64,000 nucleotides of DNA from Streptomyces spinosisporus (lineage in GTDB: Bacteria > Actinomycetota > Actinomycetes > Streptomycetales > Streptomycetaceae), in the NCBI RefSeq assembly GCF_022698145.1, contig NZ_JALDAX010000001.1, positions 62,001 through 126,000 of the forward strand, written 5' to 3'. Below the pieces are notes generated by a model. The model was not told the DNA's origin and made no database searches. It saw only the letters and a list, made by a program, of their open reading frames with translations. Positions 55,724-63,745 of the stretch are shown piece by piece. Position 1 is the stretch's first letter. Each line of letters starts with the position of its first letter. The translations under genes were made by a program, and so were the position numbers.

Positions 55724-56947
55724 ATGACCCTGTCACCTGCTGAAGCGCCGTCCGTGGACCGCATCGGGGCGGACCGCCCCCGCTCGGTCCGCCCCTGTCT
55801 CACCGAGCTGCGGCTGTCCGCCTTCGCCGGGCACCGGGGAGTGGGGTTCGGGCTGGGGGCGGTGACGTTGTTCACCGGCAGGAGCGGCTGCGGGAAGACG
55901 ACCGCCCTGCGCGCCTACGAGGCGCTGGCCAGGCTCGGCGCGGGTGCCGAGGCGGGGGAGGTGTTCCCCGACGCGAGCGCCTGTGTGCCGGACCGGGCGC
56001 GGCCCGACGCACAGCGCCGGCGCGGGTTCCGCATCGGCTGCACCGCCGACGGACCCGAGGGGCCGGTGCGGCTCGACGTCGCCGTGCAGGCCGAGCCCGA
56101 ACTGCGCATCGTGGGCGAGCGGTTGACGGCCGGGGGGCTGGTCCTCCTGGAGACCGCCCTGCGCGACCCCTCCCGCCGTACGGTGCAGGCCGTCTGGCAC
56201 ACCGCCGGATCGGCGTCCGTGACCCGCGGCCCGCTGCCCGACGACCGGCTCGGCACCGCGCTGCTGCCCCTGCGCGTGGCCGGCAAGACCGACGGGCAGC
56301 GCCGGGTGCTCGCCGCCGCCGAGCAGATGGTCGTCGCCCTGCGGTCCGTCTTCGCCTGCGACCCGCGACCCGGCCGGATGCGCGCACCTGTGCCGATGGG
56401 CTCTGGGCGGCTCCTCGGGGGCTGCGACAACCTCGCCGACGTCCTGTGGCGCACCCGGGCCGAGTGCGGGCGGCGGCACGCCCTGCTCGTCGACGCCGTG
56501 CGCGCGGGCTGTCCGGGGCCGGTGGCCGACGTGCTCGCCCGCCCGCTGGGCGACGGCACCGTCCAGGCACTGCTGGACCGCGGCGACGGCCACCACACGG
56601 CTCTACGGCGCCTGGGCGACGGGGAGTTGCGGTATCTGGCGCTCGCGCTGGTCCTGCTGACCGGGCCGGGTGTCCTGGAGGTGGACCCCGCGGGTGAGGT
56701 GCCTGCCGCGATGCAGACGCTCACCGTCCTCGCCGACGGCTTCGACCGCTCCCTCGACCCGCACCAGCGCAGGGAGCTGCTGCGACTGGCGGTGCGGATG
56801 GGTGAGCGGGGGCATATTCGGGTGGTGGGGGCGGTGAGTGACGGGTCGTGGATCACGGGAGGGGGCGGGGTGGACGGCTCGGGAGGCTCGGGCGGTGACG
56901 GGGTGAAGGTGGGTGAGGGGGTCACGGTGGTACACCTGGAACCGTGA
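55724..56947 (+). CDS. RecF/SMC-like ATP-binding protein with altered Walker B
   Basis: 407 residues. Walker A is GRSGCGKTT (near residue 52). The expected signature and Walker B region reads LRRLGDGELRYLALALVLLT then GVLEVDPAGEVP, where the usual DEP is replaced. AAA_15/RecF-like proteins of this class act on DNA or pair with a nuclease, but no partner is evident. Residues 380-400 are Gly/Ser repeats. TACGGT six bases before the ATG suggests a leaderless message. Its TGA overlaps the GTG of the MazG gene. Confidence 0.82.
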   Translation: MTLSPAEAPSVDRIGADRPRSVRPCLTELRLSAFAGHRGVGFGLGAVTLFTGRSGCGKTTALRAYEALARLGAGAEAGEVFPDASACVPDRARPDAQRRRGFRIGCTADGPEGPVRLDVAVQAEPELRIVGERLTAGGLVLLETALRDPSRRTVQAVWHTAGSASVTRGPLPDDRLGTALLPLRVAGKTDGQRRVLAAAEQMVVALRSVFACDPRPGRMRAPVPMGSGRLLGGCDNLADVLWRTRAECGRRHALLVDAVRAGCPGPVADVLARPLGDGTVQALLDRGDGHHTALRRLGDGELRYLALALVLLTGPGVLEVDPAGEVPAAMQTLTVLADGFDRSLDPHQRRELLRLAVRMGERGHIRVVGAVSDGSWITGGGGVDGSGGSGGDGVKVGEGVTVVHLEP

Positions 56948-57327
56948 CCGATGATCCGCAAGACGGCCCCCCGCACGAGCAGCCTCTGCACGGGCAGCCC
57001 CCGCGCGAAGCCCTCGACGTGGCGAGACTGCAGCGCAGGCTCGCCGACTTCGCCGCCGCCCGCAACTGGCAGCCGTACCACACCCCGAAGAACCTCGTCG
57101 CCGCGCTCAGCGTGGAGGCGTCCGAACTGGTGGAGATCTTCCAGTGGTTGACGCCGGAGGAGTCGGCCGGGGTCATGGACGATCCGGACACGGCGCACCG
57201 GGTGACCGACGAAGTGGCGGACGTCCTCGCCTACTTGCTTCAGCTCTGCGAGGTCCTGGGCATCGATCCGCTCGCGGCGCTGGACGCGAAGATCGACCGC
57301 AATGAGGAGAGGTTCCCCGCGCCGTAG
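56944..57327 (+). CDS. MazG-like nucleotide pyrophosphohydrolase
   Basis: 127 residues with the all-helical MazG metal sites: EASELVEIF (E-x2-E-type helix) and VTDEVADVLAYLLQLC (E-x3-D). It is of the RS21-C6/dCTPase short type that hydrolyses non-canonical nucleoside triphosphates. GTGA overlap with the ATPase gene shows coupled translation. The first 22 residues are polar and disordered. Confidence 0.9.
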   Translation: MTDDPQDGPPHEQPLHGQPPREALDVARLQRRLADFAAARNWQPYHTPKNLVAALSVEASELVEIFQWLTPEESAGVMDDPDTAHRVTDEVADVLAYLLQLCEVLGIDPLAALDAKIDRNEERFPAP

Positions 57328-57425
57328 GTGGGTGCGGGGGCCGGCGGATGTAGGGACCGCGGATGTGGGGAGCTGTTCAGTCCGCTTTCACTCTCCGCAG
57401 TCGAAATCCCGCCTGAAATCGATTT

Positions 57426-57494
57426 GTTGTCCACAGATTTCGGTCTTCCTCTGGCTTTTCGTCCCACACACCCTCACTCTGGGTAGTGGACAAC
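57426..57494. promoter_or_regulatory. Distant inverted repeat GTTGTCCAC / GTGGACAAC
   Basis: GTTGTCCAC at 57426-57434 and GTGGACAAC at 57486-57494 are perfect inverted copies 51 bp apart, in the unusually T-rich region before the DUF6099-like gene. This may be a pair of half-sites for one regulator. Confidence 0.4.
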
Positions 57495-57544
57495 GGAGTT
57501 CGGAGGACGTGTGGGCAGCGCGTCCAGACAGACGGGGGCAGCGT

Positions 57545-58108
57545 ATGGACGCTGTTCGGCTGATCGTGACGAGCAGACGTGCCCTGGCAGGGAGCGGTGG
57601 CACGCCGGAAATGCTGACGGAGGTGTGGCAGGCGCAGGCCCTGGCGCAGGCGATAGGCAGCCGCCTCGCGGTCGCCGGCCCACCCGAACTGCGGGGCGAG
57701 GCACTGGGGTTGACGGAGCTGGCGGGACGCGGGTGCGGCGTCCTGGACACGCCGCGCCTCGCCACCGAGGATCTGCGCGCGGCCCAGCTCACCGAACTGG
57801 GCGACGCACGCCAGGCCCTCGTCTGCCTCGGCGGCCTCCTCGGCGAGGTGGGCATGGCCCTGGTCGGCCTCGCCTGCGCCTCGGACGACGAGAGCACCTA
57901 CTGGCAGTGCATGGAATCCATCGACGCCGCAGACGAATCCCGCGACCGAGTCCAACAAATGCTCCGCCGCCTCGCGGACCGTGAGGAGGAGTTACCCCGG
58001 GAGGGGACGCGGTTGCAGGGGGTGGCTCTGCCGGAGACGGCCCGGAAGGAAGAGGTGCTCCCGGAAGGGGTGCTGCCGGAGGCCGTGCCGGAGAGGGAGG
58101 CGGGCTAG
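57545..58108 (+). CDS. Helical protein, probably DUF6099
   Basis: 187 residues. The first 140 are helical and Leu/Ala-rich (MDAVRLIVTSRRALAGSG, LTEVWQAQALAQAIGSRLAV, ESTYWQCMESIDAADESRD), which I associate with DUF6099 of Streptomyces. The last 45 residues are a repeated Glu/Pro/Leu tail (LPREG, LPETA, LPEGVLPEAVPE). Function unknown. It is the last intact host gene before the integrative element. Confidence 0.7.
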   Translation: MDAVRLIVTSRRALAGSGGTPEMLTEVWQAQALAQAIGSRLAVAGPPELRGEALGLTELAGRGCGVLDTPRLATEDLRAAQLTELGDARQALVCLGGLLGEVGMALVGLACASDDESTYWQCMESIDAADESRDRVQQMLRRLADREEELPREGTRLQGVALPETARKEEVLPEGVLPEAVPEREAG

Positions 58109-58245
58109 CGTTCCGCGATGGTCTGGTGACGCGGTGGTGCGGGGGCCCGGGGCCCGGTAGCCCAGAGGTGCAGTCCCCGGTAGCGCGTGAGCGCGGAGCG
58201 CAGGGCCCGCGGGGGTGCCGCGGGGTGTCGGGCGCGCGCGGGGCA

Positions 58246-58260
58246 GGTCCGTCGCGGACC
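58246..58260 (-). terminator. Hairpin after the interrupted host gene
   Basis: GGTCCG-TCG-CGGACC lies three bases past the TAA of the minus-strand gene remnant and probably was its terminator. Bases 58109-58245 are GC-rich with no gene seen. Confidence 0.45.
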
Positions 58261-58263
58261 GCC

Positions 58264-58353
58264 TTAGTTCGGCTCCCCCTCCTCCGCGCCCCGTCCCGCC
58301 GACTGCAAGTCCGCGTCCAGGGCCGACAGGTCGGTGTTAAGTCCCAGGGCGTA
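58264..58353 (-). pseudogene. 3' remnant of a host gene cut by integration
   Basis: Read on the minus strand, codons run GLNTDLSALDADLQSAGRG then EEGEPN and TAA at 58264-58266, with host-like GC3 and acidic composition. Just beyond 58353 the frame meets TAA inside AT-rich DNA. The host codons therefore end near 58340-58350, where the integrase leader begins. About 29 residues remain; I do not recognise the parent protein. Confidence 0.6.
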
Positions 58354-58356
58354 TTA
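58335..58356. other. Probable left attachment site (attL) of the element
   Basis: The break between host-like codons and the AT-rich GTATTATTTGGT leader of the integrase lies here. Serine integrases leave such a hybrid site with a few identical bases at the crossover. The matching attR is beyond the window. Confidence 0.5.
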
Positions 58357-58362
58357 TTTGGT

Positions 58363-59916
58363 ATGGCGACCAAGACCACGAACTCCCCGCTCAGGGCAGT
58401 GATTTACACCCGCATCAGCCACGACCCGACCGGCAAAGCCGAAGGGGTCACCCGCCAGGAAGAGGCATGCCGGAAGCTCGCCGCAGATCTCGGCTGGCGC
58501 GTCGTTGCGGTCAAGACGGACGACGACCTGACCGCGATCGGCAAGCGAGGCCAGCGGGCCAAGCGCCCCGCGTTCGCGGCGCTGCTCGACATGCTGTCCG
58601 CCCGCGAGGCCGACGCCGTCCTCGTCTGGCACACCGACCGCCTGTACCGGCAGGCCCGCGACCTCGAACCGCTCATCGAGATCGTGGACCGCACGCACGC
58701 TGTGATCCGGCCGGTCCAGCAAGGCGAACTTGACCTCGCTACGGCCTCCGGCCGGATGATCGCTCGTATCCTCGCCAGTGTGAGCACGCACGAGGTCGAG
58801 CACGCGATCGAGCGCATGAAGGCCAAGCACGAGGCGAACCGCCGCGCCGGGATCAACCACGGTGGCGGCCGTCCCTTCGGGTACAAGGCCGTGAAGCCGA
58901 AGGCGAAGGGCGAAACCCCCGACGTCCCTCAGGTCGACCCTCGTGAGGCGAAGCTGATCCGCGAGGCGGCGAACGCGGTACTCGCGTACGCCGCCGACCC
59001 GAAGACCGGCATGACGCTGACCGGCATCTGCAAGTCGTGGAACGCCCGGGGGATCAAGTCCCCGCGCGGTAAGGAGTGGTCGATCCAGTCGCTGAGGGGA
59101 GCGCTGCTGTCGCCCCGGATCGCCGGACGCGTCGCGCACAAGGGCGAAGACGTCGGCCCCGCTCAGTGGGACGCGATCATTGACCTCGACACGTGGCGGT
59201 CTGTGAAGCGAGTCCTGACCGACACGTCGCGGCGCTCCGGCAGTGAGGTCAGCCGCGAGCCGAAGTACCTGGGCTCCGGCCTGTACCGCTGCGGCCGTGA
59301 CGGCTGCGGGGCCGTGGTCCGCCCCGGCGGTGCCCGTGCCGGTCAGCGTCAGCAGTACCGCTGCACGGCCAGCGCACATCTGATCAGGACCGCCGAGCCG
59401 ATCGACGACGCTGTGGAGATCGCGATCGTCGCCAAGCTGGTGCACGATGCGCCGATCGTCGCACCGAAGCAGGCTCCGGCTGGACTCGACGTGAACGAGC
59501 TGAGCACTCAGCGCGCCGCACTCACGATGCAACTGGACTCGCTGGCCGAAGAGTTCGCGGACGCCGACGAGGTGGAGACCGCGCTCTACCGTGCCAGGGC
59601 CCGCAAGCTCAGGGAGAAGATCACGGCCGTCGAGCTGGAGATCACCGACGCACAGACCTGGGCTGCTGCTGCCAGCGAGCCGGGCCCGTTCGACGACATA
59701 GACCGCACGGCGCTGCTGTGGGCGTACACCGAACACCCGGACGTGGCGCTGACTCTCTGGCGTGAGACGTACTCGCTCGCGCGGCGCCGGAAGATGCTCG
59801 ATGCACTCGCGGTCGTCACGCTGAAGCCCGGCCGTCGGGGTCGTCCGGCAGGCGTCGCAGCGGGCGGTCTCGACCCTCAGTCGATCGACATTGACTGGAA
59901 GGACTGGGTGAAGTGA
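58363..59916 (+). CDS. Large serine recombinase (site-specific integrase)
   Basis: 517 residues. The resolvase catalytic domain (1-150) has the nucleophile Ser19 in YTRISHDPTG, arginines in LVWHTDRLYRQARDLE, and ASVSTHEVEHAIERMKAKHE leading into helix E. The recombinase domain (160-290) has GRPFGYKAV and GRVAHKGE. A zinc ribbon (CGRDGCG...CTASAHL) and a coiled-coil end follow. It resembles actinophage and plasmid integrases of the phiC31 class, a little shorter. Its TGA overlaps the next ATG. Confidence 0.95.
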   Translation: MATKTTNSPLRAVIYTRISHDPTGKAEGVTRQEEACRKLAADLGWRVVAVKTDDDLTAIGKRGQRAKRPAFAALLDMLSAREADAVLVWHTDRLYRQARDLEPLIEIVDRTHAVIRPVQQGELDLATASGRMIARILASVSTHEVEHAIERMKAKHEANRRAGINHGGGRPFGYKAVKPKAKGETPDVPQVDPREAKLIREAANAVLAYAADPKTGMTLTGICKSWNARGIKSPRGKEWSIQSLRGALLSPRIAGRVAHKGEDVGPAQWDAIIDLDTWRSVKRVLTDTSRRSGSEVSREPKYLGSGLYRCGRDGCGAVVRPGGARAGQRQQYRCTASAHLIRTAEPIDDAVEIAIVAKLVHDAPIVAPKQAPAGLDVNELSTQRAALTMQLDSLAEEFADADEVETALYRARARKLREKITAVELEITDAQTWAAAASEPGPFDDIDRTALLWAYTEHPDVALTLWRETYSLARRRKMLDALAVVTLKPGRRGRPAGVAAGGLDPQSIDIDWKDWVK

Positions 59917-60503
59917 TGGCGCTTCGTCGGTACGTCGTCGTGAACGGCTACGAGACCCGGTGCTCTCGCGAGCACATCGAGAACTGGCTGCACCGGCCCT
60001 TCGAGATCGTCAGGTACAGCGGCAAGACGCATCACAGCGAGAGCGACGGCATCCCCGCCCGGGACAGGACGCTTCTGCTCCTCGATCTGCTGCCCTACTG
60101 GGTGCAGATCCCGGAGATCACTCAACTCCGGCTGTTCGCGCCTCCGAAGCCGGACGAAGAGGCCATGCTCCGCTGCGCCGACGGCATCGAGCAGTGCTAC
60201 GCCTGCGCTCGGGGCAGCGAGCAGGCGAAGTACCTGCGGAACCGTGCTGCTCTGCTGGCCGATGGCCCTGCCTGTGTGTACTGCGTGGCTCCGGCCACGA
60301 CCGCTGATCACGTGATCCCGCAAGCGCGGGGCGGCACACACGACCTGGACAACCTCGTCCCGGCGTGCGGGCCGTGCAACACCGCGAAGAACAACCGCAC
60401 GCCCGACGAATGGCGAGCAGGCATAGCGACCCGCGCAGTTTCCCGGCGGGCGCGGGCCGCTCGTCTCGACTCGACGGGGGAGGTCGACACGACCATCGCC
60501 TGA
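59916..60503 (+). CDS. HNH endonuclease coupled to the integrase
   Basis: 195 residues. The C-terminal half is an HNH nuclease: CVYCVAP, TADHVIPQARGGTHDLDNLV, CGPCNTAKNN, i.e. zinc cysteines, the DH pair and the final asparagine. The N-terminal 90 residues (RRYVVVNGYETRCSREHIEN) carry no domain I know. The ATG overlaps the integrase stop (TGATG), so both are made together. It could act in integration, packaging or defence. Confidence 0.9.
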   Translation: MALRRYVVVNGYETRCSREHIENWLHRPFEIVRYSGKTHHSESDGIPARDRTLLLLDLLPYWVQIPEITQLRLFAPPKPDEEAMLRCADGIEQCYACARGSEQAKYLRNRAALLADGPACVYCVAPATTADHVIPQARGGTHDLDNLVPACGPCNTAKNNRTPDEWRAGIATRAVSRRARAARLDSTGEVDTTIA

Positions 60504-60518
60504 CGACCGCGCACACGA

Positions 60519-60571
60519 CGAAGCCGCCCCGCATCGCTGCGCGCCGAAGGATCGGCAACGGGGCGGCTTCG
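60519..60571. terminator. Bidirectional terminator after the HNH gene
   Basis: CGAAGCCGCCCCG (60519-60531) and CGGGGCGGCTTCG (60559-60571) form a perfect 13-bp stem with a 27-base loop, between the HNH gene and the convergent three-gene operon. Confidence 0.85.
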
Positions 60572-60585
60572 TGCTGGGGTGGGCG

Positions 60586-60810
60586 CTATCTGGCAGCCGC
60601 CTGCGCGACCCAGATGCGGGTCATGATCCTCAGAAGATCAGGGTCGATCAGCTCGACGTCGTCGGCGTGCTCGCGGTGCGCCCAGACGTCCCAGCCAGGA
60701 CCGCTGTTGCCCGTCTCGTGCATGACGATCACGCCGTCGGCGGGGTCGGTGATCTCTTCGTCGCAGGCGCGGCAGATCCGAAGGCTGGCCTCCGGCCCGA
60801 GGCGAGTCAC
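60586..60810 (-). CDS. Small cysteine-containing protein, last of three overlapping genes
   Basis: 74 residues: ICRACDEEITDPADGVIVMH carries a CxxC, then WDVWAHREHADDVELIDPDL. It may be a single zinc knuckle completed by the histidines. Function unknown. Its GTG overlaps the preceding TGA in a GTGA, so translation is coupled; a longer reading to 60846 or 61017 is less likely. Confidence 0.7.
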   Translation of the reverse strand: MTRLGPEASLRICRACDEEITDPADGVIVMHETGNSGPGWDVWAHREHADDVELIDPDLLRIMTRIWVAQAAAR

Positions 60811-60992
60811 GACGCACCGCCGGACCAGTGACACCCGCAGCCGCATCGCTTGATCAGGAGCAGGCCATTCGAGTGCGGCAGCGGGACGTCCGTAATCTGC
60901 CTGCATTCGCGGTGCAGATCTTCGTACTCCGGCCGCTGAGCGAGGGTGCACTCTGCACTCAGCGTCACCTCGTCGGCGGTGGTCGTGCTCAT
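60807..60992 (-). CDS. Small protein with C-terminal Cys/His motif, middle of three
   Basis: 61 residues: TLAQRPEYEDLHRECRQITD followed by PLPHSNGLLLIKRCGCGCHW. The CGCGCH end is suited to zinc. Unknown family, typical of actinomycete mobile elements. It overlaps its neighbours by four bases at each end (ATGA and GTGA). Confidence 0.7.
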   Translation of the reverse strand: MSTTTADEVTLSAECTLAQRPEYEDLHRECRQITDVPLPHSNGLLLIKRCGCGCHWSGGAS

Positions 60993-61195
60993 GAGTCGCA
61001 CCCCCGCCGGAGGACATCAGCGAGCCTCAGCGCGACGTCGGCGCGCACCCGGCCCAGGTTGATCAGGTTCAAAGCAGGGGAGGCCGTGTCGGCTCCCAGG
61101 GACGGCAGGACGATTCCCGCCGCCGTCAGCGCTCCGCGTAGCACTTCGACCGCCTCTGTGGCTTCGGTCGTGCCCGACTTCTGTGCAGTGGTCAT
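60989..61195 (-). CDS. Small helical protein, first of three
   Basis: 68 residues with a disordered start and helices AVEVLRGALTAAGIVLPSLG and LINLGRVRADVALRLADVLR. No zinc residues apart from one Cys near the end. It may be a partner of the regulator encoded oppositely. It starts the operon 191 bp from the divergent DUF6879 gene. Confidence 0.7.
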   Translation of the reverse strand: MTTAQKSGTTEATEAVEVLRGALTAAGIVLPSLGADTASPALNLINLGRVRADVALRLADVLRRGCDS

Positions 61196-61386
61196 GAACT
61201 CAGCGTTGGCCTGCGGGAGTTCTGGGCGACAGCAGATATTCGCCGTTATTCTCAGGAGGCAGCGACTTATACCCGAGGATGCTCACGCGGCGGCAGGGAG
61301 GCCATAGCCGCGCCGGACACCCCGGCGACAAGATCTGAAGCGCACAGCGATCGAGTGACGGAGCACGGCTCGACACGGGAGGGCAC

Positions 61387-62130
61387 ATGACGCGCAACAT
61401 CCGCTTCAACGGCACCGGCAGCGGGGACACCGGCTGCCCGTCGATCCACGAGGACGTCGACACAGGCCAGGTGATCGTCCACGGCCCGCCGCTGACCGAC
61501 CCGGCGGACGTCGCTCAGCTCCAGCACCTCGGGCCGGACGAAGTCGCGATCATCGTCCCGCGCGAGCTGATCACCGATTGGGCGCCGAAGGACGCTACCC
61601 GGCAGGCGAAGATCATCGACCTCGACGCCTTCAACAGGCTGTTTGAGATCTTCGAGCACACCGCCTGGCGGCTGGAGACCCGGCGCCGGTACGCGTCCGA
61701 CGAGTCGACCGAGACCTACGCGCAGTTCCTCGCTGAGGGTCGTGTCGACTGGGACATGAGCTCTTGGTACTGCGAGACGATCAGGCGCCAGACCGCCGCC
61801 GGGAAGACAGTCGCCCGCGTCCGGCTGGTCGACGACCCGCCGACCGCCGGTCAGCGCTACCTGTTGATCAACGCTGAGCGGAACACCGAGCTCGGGGAAG
61901 ACATCCGGACCCTGCGCCGCGCGGACGCCGACCGGCTGAAGCTGGGCAACGAAGACTTCTGGATCTTCGACTCGCGTCTGGTCGCCCGGCTCAACTTCAC
62001 CGACGCCGACGAGCTGACCGACGTGGAGCTGATCACCGAACCGGCCGAGGTGATCAGGTACGCGATGCTCCGTGACGCGGCCTGGCATCACGCCGTGCCG
62101 TTCCAGCAACTCGCAGCGGCCACCAGCTAG
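61387..62130 (+). CDS. DUF6879-type protein with an extra N-terminal domain
   Basis: 247 residues. The first 65 (RNIRFNGTGSGDTGCPSIHE, DEVAIIVPRELITDW) resemble a small protein normally encoded just before DUF6879 genes. Residues 75-247 are DUF6879 (FEHTAWRLETRRRYASDEST, AGKTVARVRLVDDPPTAGQR, DFWIFDSRLVARLNF). The two seem fused here. DUF6879 proteins sit beside Scr1/DUF5753 regulators in Streptomyces, perhaps as toxin-antitoxin-like or signalling pairs. GGGAGGG precedes the ATG. Confidence 0.82.
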   Translation: MTRNIRFNGTGSGDTGCPSIHEDVDTGQVIVHGPPLTDPADVAQLQHLGPDEVAIIVPRELITDWAPKDATRQAKIIDLDAFNRLFEIFEHTAWRLETRRRYASDESTETYAQFLAEGRVDWDMSSWYCETIRRQTAAGKTVARVRLVDDPPTAGQRYLLINAERNTELGEDIRTLRRADADRLKLGNEDFWIFDSRLVARLNFTDADELTDVELITEPAEVIRYAMLRDAAWHHAVPFQQLAAATS

Positions 62131-62149
62131 AAGGGCGGTCCGGGTACCG

Positions 62150-63001
62150 GTGACGACGGACTACCAGCAGGCACGCGAGGCGCTCGGGGTGCGTCTGCGC
62201 GAGCTCCGCATGTCCGCGCCGGAAGGACGTCTCACCGGTACCCGCCTCGCACAGCTCCTCGGCTGGCCACAGCCCAAGATCTCGAAGCTGGAGAACGGGA
62301 AGCAGACCGCCACGCCGGACGACTTGCGGGCCTGGGCCGACGCGACCGGCCAGCCCGACGCGTACGGCGAACTCCTGGCCCGGCTCAGGGGGTTCGAGTC
62401 CCACATCCGCTCATGGCGGCGACAGCTCGCCGCCGGGCACCAGCCGGTGCAGCAGACGATCGCCGCCGAGTACGAGCGCTCCGCCGTCGTGCACGGCTTC
62501 GAGTCCGTCACCGTGCCGGGCATCCTCCAGACCGCCGACTACGCCCGGCACGTCTTCAACCGGTACGCGGAGCTCCAGCGTTCGCCCCGGGACACCGAGG
62601 CGGCCGTGCGCGCCCGCCTGAAGCGGCAAGAGTTTCTCTACGAGGCGAACAGGCGCTTCGAGATCCTGATCGGCGAGACCGCCCTTCGGTCGCTGATCTG
62701 CCCGCCCTCGGTGCTCGCCGCACAGCTCGACCGCCTCGCCGGGCTGATCGGCCTGGACACGGTCCGGCTCGGGATCATCCCGTTCACGGCCTCGCTGAAG
62801 ATCCCGCCGACCGGCGGCTTCTGGGTGCATGACGAGCGCCTCGTCATGGTCGAGGTCTGGCACGCAGAGCTCTGGATCGACGACAGCGACTCGATCGCGC
62901 TCTACCTGCGGACCTGGCGCACGCTGCGGGAGTCGGCCGTGTTCGGCACCGACGCCCAGAACCTGATCAGCCGCGCCCGCCGGGAGCTCAACGTCACCTA
63001 G
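62150..63001 (+). CDS. Scr1/DUF5753-family XRE regulator
   Basis: 283 residues. N-terminal XRE helix-turn-helix (LGVRLRELRMSAPEGRLTGT, LAQLLGWPQPKISKLENGKQ) and the DUF5753 domain (YERSAVVHGFESVTVPGILQ, TADYARHVFNRY, EILIGETALRSLI). Such proteins control partner DUF397 or DUF6879 genes. Here the DUF6879 partner lies 19 bp upstream in the same operon, and the divergent small-protein operon is another likely target. GTG start, weak ribosome-binding site. Confidence 0.92.
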   Translation: MTTDYQQAREALGVRLRELRMSAPEGRLTGTRLAQLLGWPQPKISKLENGKQTATPDDLRAWADATGQPDAYGELLARLRGFESHIRSWRRQLAAGHQPVQQTIAAEYERSAVVHGFESVTVPGILQTADYARHVFNRYAELQRSPRDTEAAVRARLKRQEFLYEANRRFEILIGETALRSLICPPSVLAAQLDRLAGLIGLDTVRLGIIPFTASLKIPPTGGFWVHDERLVMVEVWHAELWIDDSDSIALYLRTWRTLRESAVFGTDAQNLISRARRELNVT

Positions 63002-63020
63002 ACCCGAAAGGCTTCGGGTC
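63001..63020 (+). terminator. Terminator of the DUF6879-Scr1 operon
   Basis: GACCCGAA-AGGC-TTCGGGTC is a perfect 8-bp stem beginning at the stop codon. Bases 63021-63232 show no gene. Confidence 0.8.
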
Positions 63021-63232
63021 TGGACGCCTGACGCGTGCACGCTGAGGCGCACCGACTGAGCAGCGAGGGAGCTGAGCCGGCGAATACGTCCGGCCGGATT
63101 AAGTAAAGGCCCGGCTGGTGAGCACTGCCGCCAGTCGCACTCGGCCCGCTCCCTGCGTCCCTCGCTGAAGTCGTCCGTCCCGCTGCGAGGTTGGCGCCTG
63201 GCGGCACCGCCCCCGCTCCCCGGTACGACGTG

Positions 63233-63667
63233 TCACCCCGCACTCTGCGGAGCCGCCAGAGCCGCAACCACGGCTTCGGGCTCCGGCCGCCACAGCCCGA
63301 GGCGTCCGGTCGCGCTGATCGGCTCCGGCAGGGCGGTGATCCCCTCCAGCACCCAGTGCCAGGCGCCGTGCTCGCCCCACCGGTCGGCACAGCACCCCTC
63401 GCCCAGGTGACACGTCACCCTGTCGACGACGGCGACGATCGCCCCGTACCTGATCGGCCAGCCTTCGAGCGCTTCGCGGACGCCGGGCACGGCCCAGCCG
63501 TCGCGGTCGTCCTTCGTCCCGGCGTGGATCAGCAGCGGCCCCGCGAAGGCTGCGGGCAGTGCCCATGACCGGTTCTCCACCGGCTTCAGTCCGGCGGCGA
63601 TCAGCGCCGCCCAGGGCTGCCGGACGGTCAGGGCGCGAGCGAGCACTTCGTGCCTGCGGATCGTCAT
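63233..63667 (-). CDS. ASCH-domain protein
   Basis: 144 residues: ALTVRQPWAALIAAGLKPVE and NRSWALPAAFAGPLLIHAG are the opening motifs of ASCH proteins (RNA-binding PUA-like fold, some acting as nucleic-acid hydrolases). GAIVAVVDRVTCHLGEGCCA and GAWHWVLEGITALPEPISAT follow. Often carried on phages and mobile elements as modified-base or RNA readers; function uncertain. The start at 63667 is a guess; GTG near 63646 is possible. Confidence 0.85.
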   Translation of the reverse strand: MTIRRHEVLARALTVRQPWAALIAAGLKPVENRSWALPAAFAGPLLIHAGTKDDRDGWAVPGVREALEGWPIRYGAIVAVVDRVTCHLGEGCCADRWGEHGAWHWVLEGITALPEPISATGRLGLWRPEPEAVVAALAAPQSAG

Positions 63668-63745
63668 GCGCTCAGTCTCGCGGAGAGATCTTGGCCCTTC
63701 GAGTGCGATCGTGGAGACGGCGTGGGCCAGTTGAAGGGAGCTCAC

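Noticed and set aside
58125..58262. tRNA gene as integration target
   Set aside because: No cloverleaf or T-loop (GTTCGA-like) sequence found, and the integrase is of the serine type, which seldom uses tRNA genes.
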